Both the position numbers and the translations under genes were made by a program. A stretch of DNA of 64,000 nt. Origin: Stenotrophomonas beteli. GTDB lineage: Bacteria > Pseudomonadota > Gammaproteobacteria > Xanthomonadales > Xanthomonadaceae. Below are positions 1 through 8,317 of the stretch, piece by piece (the stretch's first letter is position 1; each line of letters begins with the position of its first letter). Under the pieces are notes generated by a model. That model did no database searches, was not told the origin of the DNA, and worked only from the letters and a program-made list of their open reading frames with translations. The DNA lies in NCBI RefSeq assembly GCF_001431665.1, contig NZ_LLXV01000040.1, forward strand, positions 1-64,000, in the 5' to 3' direction.

Positions 1-64
1 GGGGCCCAGGCGTTGCCCGGCAACGTTTGGGGCGAAGCGCGCGCAGCGCACTTCGTGTCCCGCG

Positions 65-115
65 CCAGATAACTGAAAAAGGCCGCCCAGGGGGCGGCCT
101 TTTTCAGTTATCTGG
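65..115. terminator. Perfect long palindrome, tRNA-Ser terminator
   Basis: Two perfectly complementary 24-base arms are separated by 3 bases. Read on the minus strand, the inner stem GGGCGGCC is followed by a run of five T, so it has the form of an intrinsic terminator for the tRNA-Ser gene just upstream on that strand. The right arm ends in TGG (113-115), which is the encoded CCA end of the tRNA, so the tRNA 3' end is inside the hairpin arm. Confidence 0.8.
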
Positions 116-205
116 CGGAGAGAGGGGGATTCGAACCCCCGAAGCGCGGTTTAGACGCTTACACACTTTCCAGGCGTGCTCCTTCAACCACTCGGACACC
201 TCTCC
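113..205 (-). tRNA. serX: tRNA-Ser (GGA anticodon)
   Basis: Read on the minus strand the sequence begins GGAGAGGTGTCCGAGTGG, has the long variable arm expected of a class II serine tRNA, an anticodon loop CTGGAAA giving anticodon GGA, and a T-arm GGGGGTTCGAATCCCCC. It ends CTCTCCG plus an encoded CCA at 115-113. The acceptor stem pairs 7 of 7. It decodes UCC/UCU serine codons. The symbol is generic; the exact locus name is not recognisable from sequence. Confidence 0.96.
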
Positions 206-366
206 GGATCCCTGCCATCGGCAAACGCCTCAGCAGGGGCGCAGATTCTAGCGGGCGGCGCGGCGGGACACAAGCACCCCGATCAGGGAGGCATCCCGCA
301 GCGTTGAAGGCGAGGGGGCTGGACAGGCATGGCACAATGGAACATCCGATGGAAAACGGTGGCCCG

Positions 367-2397
367 ATGTCCTATCTCGTCCTTGCCCGCAAGTGGCGTC
401 CGAAGCGTTTTGCCGAGCTGGTGGGCCAGGAACACGTGGTCCGCGCGCTCAGCAATGCGCTGGACAGCGGCCGGGTCCACCATGCGTTCCTGTTCACCGG
501 CACCCGCGGCGTGGGCAAGACCACCATCGCGCGCATCTTCGCCAAGTCGCTGAACTGCGAGCAGGGCACCAGCGCCGACCCATGCGGCCAGTGCGCGGCC
601 TGCCTGGACATCGACGCCGGCCGCTACATCGACCTGCTGGAAATCGACGCCGCGTCGAACACCGGCGTGGACGACGTGCGCGAAGTGATCGAGAACGCGC
701 AGTACATGCCCTCGCGCGGCAAGTTCAAGGTCTACCTGATCGACGAAGTGCACATGCTGTCCAAGGCGGCGTTCAACGCGCTGCTGAAGACGCTGGAAGA
801 GCCGCCGGAGCATGTGAAGTTCCTGCTGGCCACCACCGACCCGCAGAAGCTGCCGGTCACCGTGCTCAGCCGTTGCCTGCAGTTCAACCTCAAGCGCCTG
901 GACGAAGACCAGATCCAGGGCCAGATGACCCGCATCCTGGCCGCCGAGGAAATCGAGGCCGACGCCAGTGCCATCGTGCAGCTGGCCAAGGCCGCCGACG
1001 GCAGCCTGCGTGATGGGCTGTCGCTGCTCGACCAGGCCATCGCCTACGCCGGTGGTGCACTGCGCGAGGACGTGGTGCGGACCATGCTGGGTACTGTCGA
1101 TCGCACCCAGGTAACGGCCATGCTCGATGCGCTGGCCGCGGGCGATGGCCCGCGCCTGCTGCAGGTGGTGGCCGCGTTGGCCGAGTTCTCGCCGGATTGG
1201 AGTGGCGTGCTGGAAGCGCTGGCCGAAGGCCTGCACCGCATCCAGGTGCAGCAGCTGGTGCCGGGTGCCGCAACTGCGGAAGGCCTGGATGCGGCTGCAT
1301 TCGCCGAGCGCCTGCGCCCGGAAGTGGTGCAGCTCTGGTACCAGATGGCGCTCAATGGCCGTCGTGACCTGCCGCTGGCGCCGAGCCCGCGCGCGGGCTT
1401 TGAAATGGCCGTGCTGCGCATGCTGGCGTTCCGTCCCGCCGCGGCCGTACCGCCGGTGCCGACGTCGGTCGACGCTGCCGGCGGCGGCGTGCCGGGGGGG
1501 ACTGCCGCCGGAGGTGGCGCCGCTGCCCCCGAAGCGGCGCCGGCCGCCGCTGGCACCTCGGCCGCCCAGGCCGTAGCGCAGGCGCCCGCGACGGCACAGG
1601 CTGCGCCGCGTGAGCCCGAACCCGAACCTGACCCGGCCCCGCAGCCGACACCGGACCCGGAGCCGGAGCCGGTTCCGGTGGAAGAACCGGAGTCGCCGCC
1701 GCCGCTGAAGGCGGAGGCAGCGTTGCCGACGGCCGCCGCTGACACTCGGGCGAGCGATGACCTGCCGCCGTGGGCCACCGACGAAGCCGAGGCCCGTGAT
1801 GCGGCGCTGGCGGCCGAGATGGCGGGCCCGGATGCGGCCATGGTCGCCCCCTGGCACGAGCCGCCGGCACCGGCGGTCGCGCCTGCTGAAGCCGCACCCG
1901 CCGAGCCGGGGCGTCCGTTCCGCGCCGAAGGCATTGCCATCGCGCCCGCCGAGCCCGCCCCGATGTTCAAGGCCGCGGCGCAGGAAGGCGTCAGCGAGCT
2001 GGCCACCGCCGAGGACTGGCTGGACCTGGTGGCCAACAGCGGCCTGAGCGGCCCGTCGCGGCAGCTGGCCGCCAACGCGGCGTTCATCAGCTGCCAGCAC
2101 GGGACCTTGAAACTGGGCCTTTCGCCCGGATTTGAATACCTGCGTTCGGAGCGCGCGCTGGCCGCCCTGGGCGAGATGCTGGCCAAGGCCCTCGGCCAGG
2201 CGCCGAAGATCGTGGTCGAGACCGTGGAGGCCGAGCACGTTCCGGCTGAGACCCTGCACCAGCGTGCCGACCGCGAGCGTGGCGAGCGGCAGCAGCTGGC
2301 AGAGGCCGTTTTCATGGACGACCCGGAAGTGCAGGTGCTGATCCAACAGCACGGTGCGCGGGTCGTTTCCGATTCCATCCGTACTTTTGACGAGTAA
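367..2397 (+). CDS. dnaX: DNA polymerase III subunit gamma/tau
   Basis: Clamp-loader ATPase subunit of the replicative DNA polymerase III holoenzyme, 676 aa from the ATG at 367. The N-terminus MSYLVLARKWRP matches the family, so upstream TTG/ATG choices (304, 337, 349) are rejected. Walker A GTRGVGKT lies at residues 45-52, a four-cysteine zinc module at C64/C73/C76/C79, Walker B as LIDEVHML near residue 125, and the SRC sensor follows. A long Ala/Pro/Glu-rich linker of low complexity joins the ATPase part to a C-terminal tau-like domain. No A-AAA-AAG slippery site was seen, so a shorter gamma form by frameshifting is not supported. It heads a co-directional cluster with ybaB (6 bases downstream) and recR. 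Confidence 0.97.
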   Translation: MSYLVLARKWRPKRFAELVGQEHVVRALSNALDSGRVHHAFLFTGTRGVGKTTIARIFAKSLNCEQGTSADPCGQCAACLDIDAGRYIDLLEIDAASNTGVDDVREVIENAQYMPSRGKFKVYLIDEVHMLSKAAFNALLKTLEEPPEHVKFLLATTDPQKLPVTVLSRCLQFNLKRLDEDQIQGQMTRILAAEEIEADASAIVQLAKAADGSLRDGLSLLDQAIAYAGGALREDVVRTMLGTVDRTQVTAMLDALAAGDGPRLLQVVAALAEFSPDWSGVLEALAEGLHRIQVQQLVPGAATAEGLDAAAFAERLRPEVVQLWYQMALNGRRDLPLAPSPRAGFEMAVLRMLAFRPAAAVPPVPTSVDAAGGGVPGGTAAGGGAAAPEAAPAAAGTSAAQAVAQAPATAQAAPREPEPEPDPAPQPTPDPEPEPVPVEEPESPPPLKAEAALPTAAADTRASDDLPPWATDEAEARDAALAAEMAGPDAAMVAPWHEPPAPAVAPAEAAPAEPGRPFRAEGIAIAPAEPAPMFKAAAQEGVSELATAEDWLDLVANSGLSGPSRQLAANAAFISCQHGTLKLGLSPGFEYLRSERALAALGEMLAKALGQAPKIVVETVEAEHVPAETLHQRADRERGERQQLAEAVFMDDPEVQVLIQQHGARVVSDSIRTFDE

Positions 2398-2403
2398 GAC
2401 ACC

Positions 2404-2724
2404 ATGCGCGGAAACATCGCCCAACTGATGCAGCAGGCCCAGAAGATGCAGGAGAACCTGCAGAAGGCCCAGGAAGAAATCGCCAGGATCGAAGTGACCG
2501 GCAGCGCCGGTGGCGGCATGGTCAGCGTGACGCTGACCGGCGCCAAGGAATGCCGCAAGGTGCGCATCGATCCGTCGCTGACCAGCGATCCGGAAATGCT
2601 GGAAGACCTGATCGCCGCCGCCTTCAACGATGCTTCGAACAAGATCGATGCCGAGTCGAAGTCGAAGATGGGCTCGGCCACCGCCGGCATGCAGCTGCCG
2701 CCGGGCATGAAGCTGCCGTTCTGA
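2404..2724 (+). CDS. ybaB: YbaB/EbfC nucleoid-associated protein
   Basis: A 106-aa DNA-binding protein of the YbaB/EbfC family, which binds DNA as a dimer and helps organise the nucleoid. The N-terminal helix is rich in Gln, Met and Glu ([17 protein letters not shown]), followed by the glycine-rich turn [13 protein letters not shown], both typical. It begins 6 bases after the dnaX stop and is followed by recR, the classic dnaX-ybaB-recR order, so the three are probably co-transcribed. Confidence 0.95.
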   Translation: MRGNIAQLMQQAQKMQENLQKAQEEIARIEVTGSAGGGMVSVTLTGAKECRKVRIDPSLTSDPEMLEDLIAAAFNDASNKIDAESKSKMGSATAGMQLPPGMKLPF

Positions 2725-2732
2725 TTTTCAGC

Positions 2733-2790
2733 GTGGCACCCGCGTAACCGGGTGCCACGGACCCTGTAGCTGTCGAGCTTGCTCGACGCC
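2733..2790. repeat. Hairpin plus GTAG-type REP between ybaB and recR
   Basis: Two adjacent palindromes fill the ybaB-recR gap. The first (2733-2758) pairs GTGGCACCCG with CGGGTGCCAC. The second (2765-2790) starts GTAG and contains GTCGAG/CTCGAC, the layout of Stenotrophomonas GTAG-headed (SMAG) repeats. Neither has a T-run, so they look like processing or stability elements inside an operon rather than terminators. Confidence 0.65.
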
Positions 2791-2806
2791 CTGAAAGCAT
2801 GCCGCC

Positions 2807-3406
2807 GTGTCCGCACCCCTGCTTGAACAACTGATCGATGCGCTGCGGGTGCTGCCTGGCGTGGGCCAGAAGACCGCCCAGCGCATGGCCTACCACCTGC
2901 TCGAACGTGAGCGCGAAGGTGGGCAGCGCCTGGCCGAGGCGCTGGCGCTGGCGGTAGAGCGCATTGGTCATTGCGCGCAGTGCCGCGATTTCAGCGAAAC
3001 CGAGCTGTGCCCGACCTGCGCCAACAGCAGCCGTGAGCGCAGCCAGCTGTGCGTGGTCGAATCGCCGGCCGATCGGCTGGCCATCGAGAACGCCACCGGC
3101 TTCCGCGGTGTGTACTTCGTGCTGCAGGGCAGGCTGTCGCCGCTCGATGGCATCGGACCGCGTGAGCTGGGCCTGGAGCAGCTGGAGCAACGCCTGGCCG
3201 AAGGCGAGGTGCAGGAGCTGATCATCGCCACCAGTGCCACGGTCGAGGGTGAGGCGACGGCGCACTACCTGGCGCAGCTGGCGCGGGCGCGCAAGGTGCA
3301 GCCCAGCCGCCTGGCGCAGGGGCTGCCGCTGGGCGGTGAGCTGGAGTACGTCGACCGCGGCACGCTGTCGCATGCGTTCGGAACGCGCAGCGAGTTCCGC
3401 GATTGA
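2807..3406 (+). CDS. recR: Recombination mediator RecR
   Basis: RecR acts with RecF/RecO to load RecA on gapped DNA. The 199-aa product begins at a GTG (2807) giving [20 protein letters not shown], with the helix-hairpin-helix [13 protein letters not shown] at residues 15-27. A C4 zinc finger (CAQC...CPTC) follows, then a Toprim domain with the acidic VVESPAD and a C-terminal Walker-like region. Length and domain order match the family. It lies 82 bases after ybaB with REP-like hairpins between. Confidence 0.96.
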   Translation: MSAPLLEQLIDALRVLPGVGQKTAQRMAYHLLEREREGGQRLAEALALAVERIGHCAQCRDFSETELCPTCANSSRERSQLCVVESPADRLAIENATGFRGVYFVLQGRLSPLDGIGPRELGLEQLEQRLAEGEVQELIIATSATVEGEATAHYLAQLARARKVQPSRLAQGLPLGGELEYVDRGTLSHAFGTRSEFRD

Positions 3407-3473
3407 GCGCGGGCCGGGCATTGCCCGGCGCGGCCGGCCTACAATGCCGATGACATCTCCGCCGAGGCCGACC

Positions 3474-3833
3474 ATGAGCACCGAAACCCTCTTCAGCAAG
3501 ATCATCCGCCGCGAGATTCCGGCCACCATCGTCTATGAGGATGATGAGGTGCTGGGGTTCAAGGACATCGCGCCGCAGGCACCGGTGCATGTGTTGTTCA
3601 TTCCGAAGAACGAGATCATCCCCACCCTGGATGACCTGCAGCCGTCGCAGGCGCACCTGATCGGCAAGCTGGCCCTGGCCGCCGCCGAGTACGCGCGCCG
3701 CGAGGGTTTGGCACAGGATGGCTACCGCATCGTGATGAACTGCCGCGAGCATGCCGGGCAGACCGTGTTCCACATCCACATGCACCTGCTGGCCGGTGCG
3801 CCGCTGGGGCATTTCGGTGCGCCGGGGCGTTGA
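3474..3833 (+). CDS. hinT: HIT family nucleotide hydrolase (HinT-like)
   Basis: A 119-aa histidine-triad protein with FSKIIRREIPATIVYEDDEV at the N-terminus and the catalytic triad HIHMHLLAG near the C-terminus. HinT-type enzymes hydrolyse AMP-lysine and other purine phosphoramidates in the cytosol. The ATG at 3474 was chosen because family homology starts there; upstream codons in the same frame overlap recR and have no homology. It ends just before a strong bidirectional terminator. Confidence 0.93.
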   Translation: MSTETLFSKIIRREIPATIVYEDDEVLGFKDIAPQAPVHVLFIPKNEIIPTLDDLQPSQAHLIGKLALAAAEYARREGLAQDGYRIVMNCREHAGQTVFHIHMHLLAGAPLGHFGAPGR

Positions 3834-3856
3834 AGCTCTATCCACGCCATGCGTGG

Positions 3857-3890
3857 ACGGAAAAGGCCGCCCTTGGGCGGCCTTTTCCGT
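3857..3890. terminator. Bidirectional rho-independent terminator
   Basis: A perfect inverted repeat with arms ACGGAAAAGGCCGCCC and GGGCGGCCTTTTCCGT around a TT/T-type loop. A GC stem is flanked by A-run on one side and T-run on the other, as expected for a terminator shared by the convergent hinT (plus) and slp-like (minus) genes. Confidence 0.9.
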
Positions 3891-3909
3891 CAAACGTGGC
3901 GGGCGGTGA

Positions 3910-4437
3910 TCACCACCAGCCCCAACGGCCGTAGCCGCCCCAGTACGGGCCATAGGGGCCCGGGCCCCACGGGCCGTAGGGGTAGGGCACCACATCCACC
4001 TGGCGCTGTTCCGGCCACAGGTAGATCACGTCGGCCGACAGCTTCGGCAGGCGGTAGTCGTATTCGCCGATGCGGGTGTTCTGGTAGCCATCGATCTTGC
4101 CGATGAAGGTCACATCGCGCCCGGCTTCGAACACGGCCGGGTCGTAGAAGCCGGCGCGGCAGGCAATGAAGCGGCCATCGCTGGCGTCGGATGACGTGGT
4201 ATTCGGACGGCCACTGCCATTGAGCGGGCGCGAAATGATCTGGAAGCAGGTCTCGCCCTGGCCGGGCTTGGTTTCGATGATGCGGCCGCCCCAACGGACC
4301 GGCGTGCCGACCTGCTGGGTGGCGACCGAGTCGCGCGGGGAGACCAGGCTGAACTGTCCCTGCAGCGGCTTGGGGGCCGTGGCGCAGGCCGACAGGGCCA
4401 GCGTGGCCACAGCGGTGAGAAGGAACTTGGTGTTCAT
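3910..4437 (-). CDS. Slp-family outer-membrane lipoprotein
   Basis: A 175-aa predicted lipoprotein. MNTKFLLTAVATLALSAC is a signal peptide ending in a lipobox with Cys18, followed by a Slp-type domain (PVRWGGRIIETKPGQGETCF and a later RIGEYDYRLP). The C-terminus is a Gly/Pro/Tyr/Trp-rich tail (GPWGPGPYGPYWGG). The ATG at 4437 overlaps the tgpA stop by four bases (ATGA), suggesting translational coupling, and it is last in the moxR operon. The function of Slp proteins is not well defined; an envelope role is inferred. Confidence 0.85.
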   Translation of the reverse strand: MNTKFLLTAVATLALSACATAPKPLQGQFSLVSPRDSVATQQVGTPVRWGGRIIETKPGQGETCFQIISRPLNGSGRPNTTSSDASDGRFIACRAGFYDPAVFEAGRDVTFIGKIDGYQNTRIGEYDYRLPKLSADVIYLWPEQRQVDVVPYPYGPWGPGPYGPYWGGYGRWGWW

Positions 4438-6383
4438 GGGGAGGCTCCGGAAGTCGGGCGATGCCTGCGCAGGTCCCGCAATAATGAAGCGAGGTCGGTG
4501 CAAGTTCCAGCGTAACGCGCGTCAGCGAAACGCTGGCTGAGTGCGAGCAGCGCCGGATCGGGCCGCGCGGCATGCACCCGCAGCGCCCAGTCGCGCGCGG
4601 TTTCGTGTGGCTCCCGGGCCAGCCCGAGGCGAGCGTAGCGACGGGCCAGCCGGTGCCAGGCGCGCAGCAGCGGGTCGCGCTCGCGTTCGCCCCGGGCCAG
4701 CAGCCATGCCATCCAGGCCAGCGCCATCAACGCGGCGATCACAAAGCCGGCCAGCAGCTGGGCAGGCGCCAGATTGTCCAGGCCCAACGGCTTGAGCAGT
4801 TGCTGCTGGCGCTGGGCGTCGAAGGACAGCACCAGGTCGTTCCAGCCGCGGCGCAGCCAGTCGCCCACCTGGCCCAGTTGCAGCCAGCGCTGCTGCAGCG
4901 GGGTGTCGGAGGCCGCCAGCAGGCGGTCGTCAAGCGTATCGAGGATGCGCTCCGGCGCCACCGCAGCGGTCGGATCGATGCGCACCCAGCCGCGCTGCGG
5001 CAGCCACACTTCGGCCCAGGCGTGTGCGTCCATCCGTCGCACCACCCAGTAATCGCCGATCGGGTTGCGGGCACCGCCGGCGAAGCCGGTCACCACGCGC
5101 GCGGGAATGCCGGCATTGCGCATCAGCACCACGAAGGAGGAGCTGAAGTGTTCGCAGAAGCCGGCCTTCTGATCGAACAGGAACTCATCCACCGGGTCGC
5201 GGCCGGCCGGCGGCGTATCCAGCGTGTAGGAGAAGTCGGTGCTGATCCACTGCAGTGCGCGGCGCACGAGGGCTTCATCGTCGGCGCCGGCCTGCTGCCG
5301 CCACTGCCGGGCCAACGTCGCCGTGCGCGGGTTGAAGCCGGCGGGCAGCTGCAGGGTGGCGTGGCGCAGGTAGGGCGACAGGCTGGTGTCGAAGCGCTGC
5401 ACCGGCGCCGAGTGCAGGCGCCAGCGGCTGAGCGAGGTGAGCGGGCGTTCGCTGCCCAGGCTCATGTCGGCATCGAGCTGGCTGCCCGCCGGTGCCCGGC
5501 TGGGCAGATCCAGCGCTACCAGCTGGCGGCGGTCGGTGGGCTCATAGTCGATCTGGTAGTCCCATCCGGTGGTGGCGGCATCGACCTGCGGTGCCGGCCG
5601 TCGCGCGCTGGCACGGTCCCGGGTCCAGCGCCGGCCATCGAAGGCGGTCAGTACCGGGCCACGCCAGTAACGCTGTGCCGGCTCCGGCGTCGCGCCGAAG
5701 AACTGCACGCGCAGTGCCGGTGTGTCGTCGGACATCAGGTCCAGCCATTGGCCCGGTTCCATGCTGTCGGACAGCCCCGGCGTCCCCACCGCGCGCTCGG
5801 GCACGCCCCATAGCGGGGTGGCCAGCCGCGGGAACAGCCAGAAGCAGGCCAGTGCCAGCGGCAGGCCGATCGCCAGCAGGCGGCCGACGCCCCGCAGCTG
5901 GCCACGCAGCGGCAGGCGGCCGGCGTGGCCCTCATCCTGTGCCAGTCGTTGCAGTGCCATCAGCGCGCTGACCCCGGCCAGCGCGGCCAGGGTGGTCGTC
6001 AGCGGCCCCTGGTCGAGCAGGAACGCGGCAAAGGGCGAGAACAGGGCGAATCCGAGCAGGCTGCGGGCATCGCGCAGGCTGCGCAGCTCGCTGGATTTGA
6101 TGGCCAGCATCGCGGCCAGCAGGGCACAGCCGGTATCGCGTCCAGGTCGCACCAGGCCCATCTGCCACACGATCGCCGCAAGCATGCCCAGCACCAGCAG
6201 CAGGCGCAGGGGCATCGGCAGCACGCGCCGCCACGACAGCACGGCGGTCAGCAGAGCGGCCACGGCGATCACCGTCGCCAGTACCGGCGGCAGCTGCAGC
6301 AACAAGGGAAGCAGCGCCAGCGCGGCACTGGCGAGCGTCGCGTTGCGCGTGGCGCGATCAAGTTCGATGGCGGTGTCAGTCAT
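4434..6383 (-). CDS. tgpA: TgpA-type membrane transglutaminase (DUF3488)
   Basis: A 649-aa inner-membrane protein with several N-terminal transmembrane segments, then a periplasmic transglutaminase-like core, then another TM helix (LAGFVIAALMALAWMAWLLA) and a DUF4129-like tail. The catalytic triad is visible: Cys in GFCEHFSSSF (about residue 409), His in DAHAWAEVW (about 452), Asp in IDPTAAV (about 469). Homologues are linked to peptidoglycan-associated functions. It sits in the moxR-DUF58-tgpA operon and overlaps the DUF58 gene by 8 bases. Confidence 0.92.
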   Translation of the reverse strand: MTDTAIELDRATRNATLASAALALLPLLLQLPPVLATVIAVAALLTAVLSWRRVLPMPLRLLLVLGMLAAIVWQMGLVRPGRDTGCALLAAMLAIKSSELRSLRDARSLLGFALFSPFAAFLLDQGPLTTTLAALAGVSALMALQRLAQDEGHAGRLPLRGQLRGVGRLLAIGLPLALACFWLFPRLATPLWGVPERAVGTPGLSDSMEPGQWLDLMSDDTPALRVQFFGATPEPAQRYWRGPVLTAFDGRRWTRDRASARRPAPQVDAATTGWDYQIDYEPTDRRQLVALDLPSRAPAGSQLDADMSLGSERPLTSLSRWRLHSAPVQRFDTSLSPYLRHATLQLPAGFNPRTATLARQWRQQAGADDEALVRRALQWISTDFSYTLDTPPAGRDPVDEFLFDQKAGFCEHFSSSFVVLMRNAGIPARVVTGFAGGARNPIGDYWVVRRMDAHAWAEVWLPQRGWVRIDPTAAVAPERILDTLDDRLLAASDTPLQQRWLQLGQVGDWLRRGWNDLVLSFDAQRQQQLLKPLGLDNLAPAQLLAGFVIAALMALAWMAWLLARGERERDPLLRAWHRLARRYARLGLAREPHETARDWALRVHAARPDPALLALSQRFADARYAGTCTDLASLLRDLRRHRPTSGASP

Positions 6384-7320
6384 GGGGCATCAGGGCCAGT
6401 GCTCGCAGGCACAGCTGATGGTGGCTGGCGCCCTGGCCGGGCCCGAAGGGCGGATGTGCCGGCAGCAGCAGCGTGTAGCGGCGGCCTTCGCGCTCGGCGC
6501 TGTCGACCCAGCGTGCCAACCGCGCGATGCGTGCTTCGCCGCCCAGGGGGGCCAGCGTGTGCCAGTCCAGCACCACGTCGATACCGATGGGCTTTTCATA
6601 CTCACGCACCAGCAGGCTGTCACGACGTGCCGAGTGCTTCCAGGAAATGCTGCGCGGGGCATCGCCGGTGCGGTAGGCGCGCAGCTGGTGCAGTTCTTCA
6701 CCGCTGGCGTGGGCGCGGGTATGCAGCGGGTCGTTGCCGCTTTCGGGCAGCGCCGGTGCCATCGTTTCGGCCAGCGGGTGGACCAGCAGCGGTTGTTCCG
6801 GCCACACCCATGACCACGCCCGCACCAGCCCCAGCGGCTGGGTGGTGGACAGGCGGATGCGCGGCAGTTCCAGCCAACCGCGTCGCTCGCTGGGAACATC
6901 CAGTTCCACCTCGCAGCGGCCGTGCGCCGGCAGCGATGCCCAGGCCTGGCTGTCGCCCAGTTGCAGATGCAGCCCATGCCGTGCGCGCGGATCGCGCAGC
7001 GACAGGTCCACCCGCAGGCGCAGCGGCTGGCCGGCCGGCACCGGCTCGGCGGCGATCGCATCGACCTGGACACCGGACAGCTGCAGGTGCGCGGCGATGG
7101 CGCTGGCGATGGCCGCAGCGGCCAGCAGCAGCGCCAGCAGCAGTGCCGGGTTGTTGTTGTAGTTCAATGCTCCCAGCAGCATCGCCGACAACACGGCAGC
7201 GACGAACAGCCCGAAGCGGGTGGGCAGCACATAGATGCGGTGGCGGTCCAGCCGCTGCGGCAGGGCTTCGGGACTGCGTGGGCGGGCCAGCAGCTGGAGG
7301 CGTGCCCAACGCGAGGCCAT
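6376..7320 (-). CDS. DUF58 domain protein
   Basis: A 314-aa protein with two adjacent N-terminal membrane helices (GLFVAAVLSAMLLGAL and an Ala/Leu-rich segment) followed by a DUF58 domain with the signature GDAPRSISWKHSARRDSLLV. DUF58 proteins are regularly encoded beside MoxR ATPases and are thought to be part of an envelope-linked chaperone or assembly system. The ATG at 7320 is 2 bases after the moxR stop. A TTG at 7326 overlapping that stop is the alternative start. Confidence 0.9.
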   Translation of the reverse strand: MASRWARLQLLARPRSPEALPQRLDRHRIYVLPTRFGLFVAAVLSAMLLGALNYNNNPALLLALLLAAAAIASAIAAHLQLSGVQVDAIAAEPVPAGQPLRLRVDLSLRDPRARHGLHLQLGDSQAWASLPAHGRCEVELDVPSERRGWLELPRIRLSTTQPLGLVRAWSWVWPEQPLLVHPLAETMAPALPESGNDPLHTRAHASGEELHQLRAYRTGDAPRSISWKHSARRDSLLVREYEKPIGIDVVLDWHTLAPLGGEARIARLARWVDSAEREGRRYTLLLPAHPPFGPGQGASHHQLCLRALALMPHD

Positions 7321-7322
7321 GC

Positions 7323-8300
7323 TCAATCCACCGCGACGGTCTGCAGGATCGCCCGCGCCATGGCCGGCCCGGAACTGGACTCGGCCTCGGCAACCAGCCG
7401 ATGCCCGGCCACCGCCACGAACAGGGTCTGTACATCCTCGGGAACCACGTGGTTGCGGCCGAGCAGCAGCGCGTGCGCCCGGGCCGCGCGCAGCAGCGCC
7501 AGGCCGGCGCGCGGCGACAGGCCGACGCGTACGCCGGCGTGCTGGCGGCTGCGGGTCAGCAGTGCCTGCACGTAGTCGATCAGCGCGTCGCTGGCATGCA
7601 CCTGGCCGACCGCCTCGCGCAGTGCACGCACCTGGTGGTCATCCAGCTTCGGCACGGCACGCGCGATCAGGTCGCGGCGATCGGTCCCCCGCAGCAGCTC
7701 GCGTTCGGCCTGTGCACTGGGATAGCCCATCGCCAGGCGCAGCAGGAAGCGGTCCAGCTGCGAGTCCGGCAACGGGAACGTGCCGGACAGATCGACCGGG
7801 TTCTGGGTGGCGATCACGAAGAACGGATCGGGCAGTGGATGGGTCTGCCCGTCCAGCGTGACCTGCTGTTCGGCCATGGCTTCCAGCAGGGCGCTTTGAG
7901 TGCGTGGTGGTGCACGGTTGATCTCGTCGGCCAGCAGCACATGGGTGAACACCGGGCCCGGATGGAACTGGAACTGGCGGCTGCCGGCCTCGTACACCGA
8001 TACGCCGAGCACATCGGCCGGCAGCAGATCGGAGGTGAACTGCACGCGCTGGAAGCCGAGGCCCAGGCTGCTGGCCAGCGCATGCGCCAGCGTGGTCTTG
8101 CCCAGGCCGGGCAGATCCTCGATGAGCAGGTGACCGCCGGAGAGCAGCGCGACAAAGGCCAGCCTGACTTCCGGCACCTTGCCCAGCACCAGTGCGTTGA
8201 CCTGATCCTGTGCCTCCCGCAGGGCCTGGCGCAGTTGATCGGGTAGCATGCTGGGATTGGGGGACGAAGCTGGCATGATCGTCTCACGTCTGGAATCCAT
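7323..8300 (-). CDS. moxR: MoxR-family AAA+ ATPase
   Basis: A 325-aa MoxR ATPase, a group thought to act as metal-insertion or complex-assembly chaperones. Walker A DLPGLGKTT is near residues 62-70, Walker B LLADEINRA near 122-130 with the MoxR-typical INRAPP, and the sensor motif VIATQNPVDLSGTFPLPDSQLDRF follows. It is first in a tightly packed minus-strand operon with DUF58, tgpA and an Slp-like gene. An in-frame ATG at 8276 (MPASS) is an equally plausible start. Only 17 bases separate it from the divergent glycosyltransferase gene. Confidence 0.94.
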   Translation of the reverse strand: MDSRRETIMPASSPNPSMLPDQLRQALREAQDQVNALVLGKVPEVRLAFVALLSGGHLLIEDLPGLGKTTLAHALASSLGLGFQRVQFTSDLLPADVLGVSVYEAGSRQFQFHPGPVFTHVLLADEINRAPPRTQSALLEAMAEQQVTLDGQTHPLPDPFFVIATQNPVDLSGTFPLPDSQLDRFLLRLAMGYPSAQAERELLRGTDRRDLIARAVPKLDDHQVRALREAVGQVHASDALIDYVQALLTRSRQHAGVRVGLSPRAGLALLRAARAHALLLGRNHVVPEDVQTLFVAVAGHRLVAEAESSSGPAMARAILQTVAVD

Positions 8301-8317
8301 CGATTATCCATAGAGCA

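Noticed and set aside
367-2397. Programmed frameshift in dnaX making gamma
   Set aside because: No A-AAA-AAG or similar slippery run with a stem-loop was found in the relevant region.
283-2424. A 713-aa open frame antisense to dnaX
   Set aside because: It mirrors dnaX codon bias in high-GC DNA and gives a low-complexity Arg/Gly/His-rich product with no domain.
4434-8300. MoxR/DUF58/transglutaminase cluster as a novel system
   Set aside because: This is a well-known conserved gene neighbourhood in Proteobacteria; only the Slp-like gene at the end is an addition.
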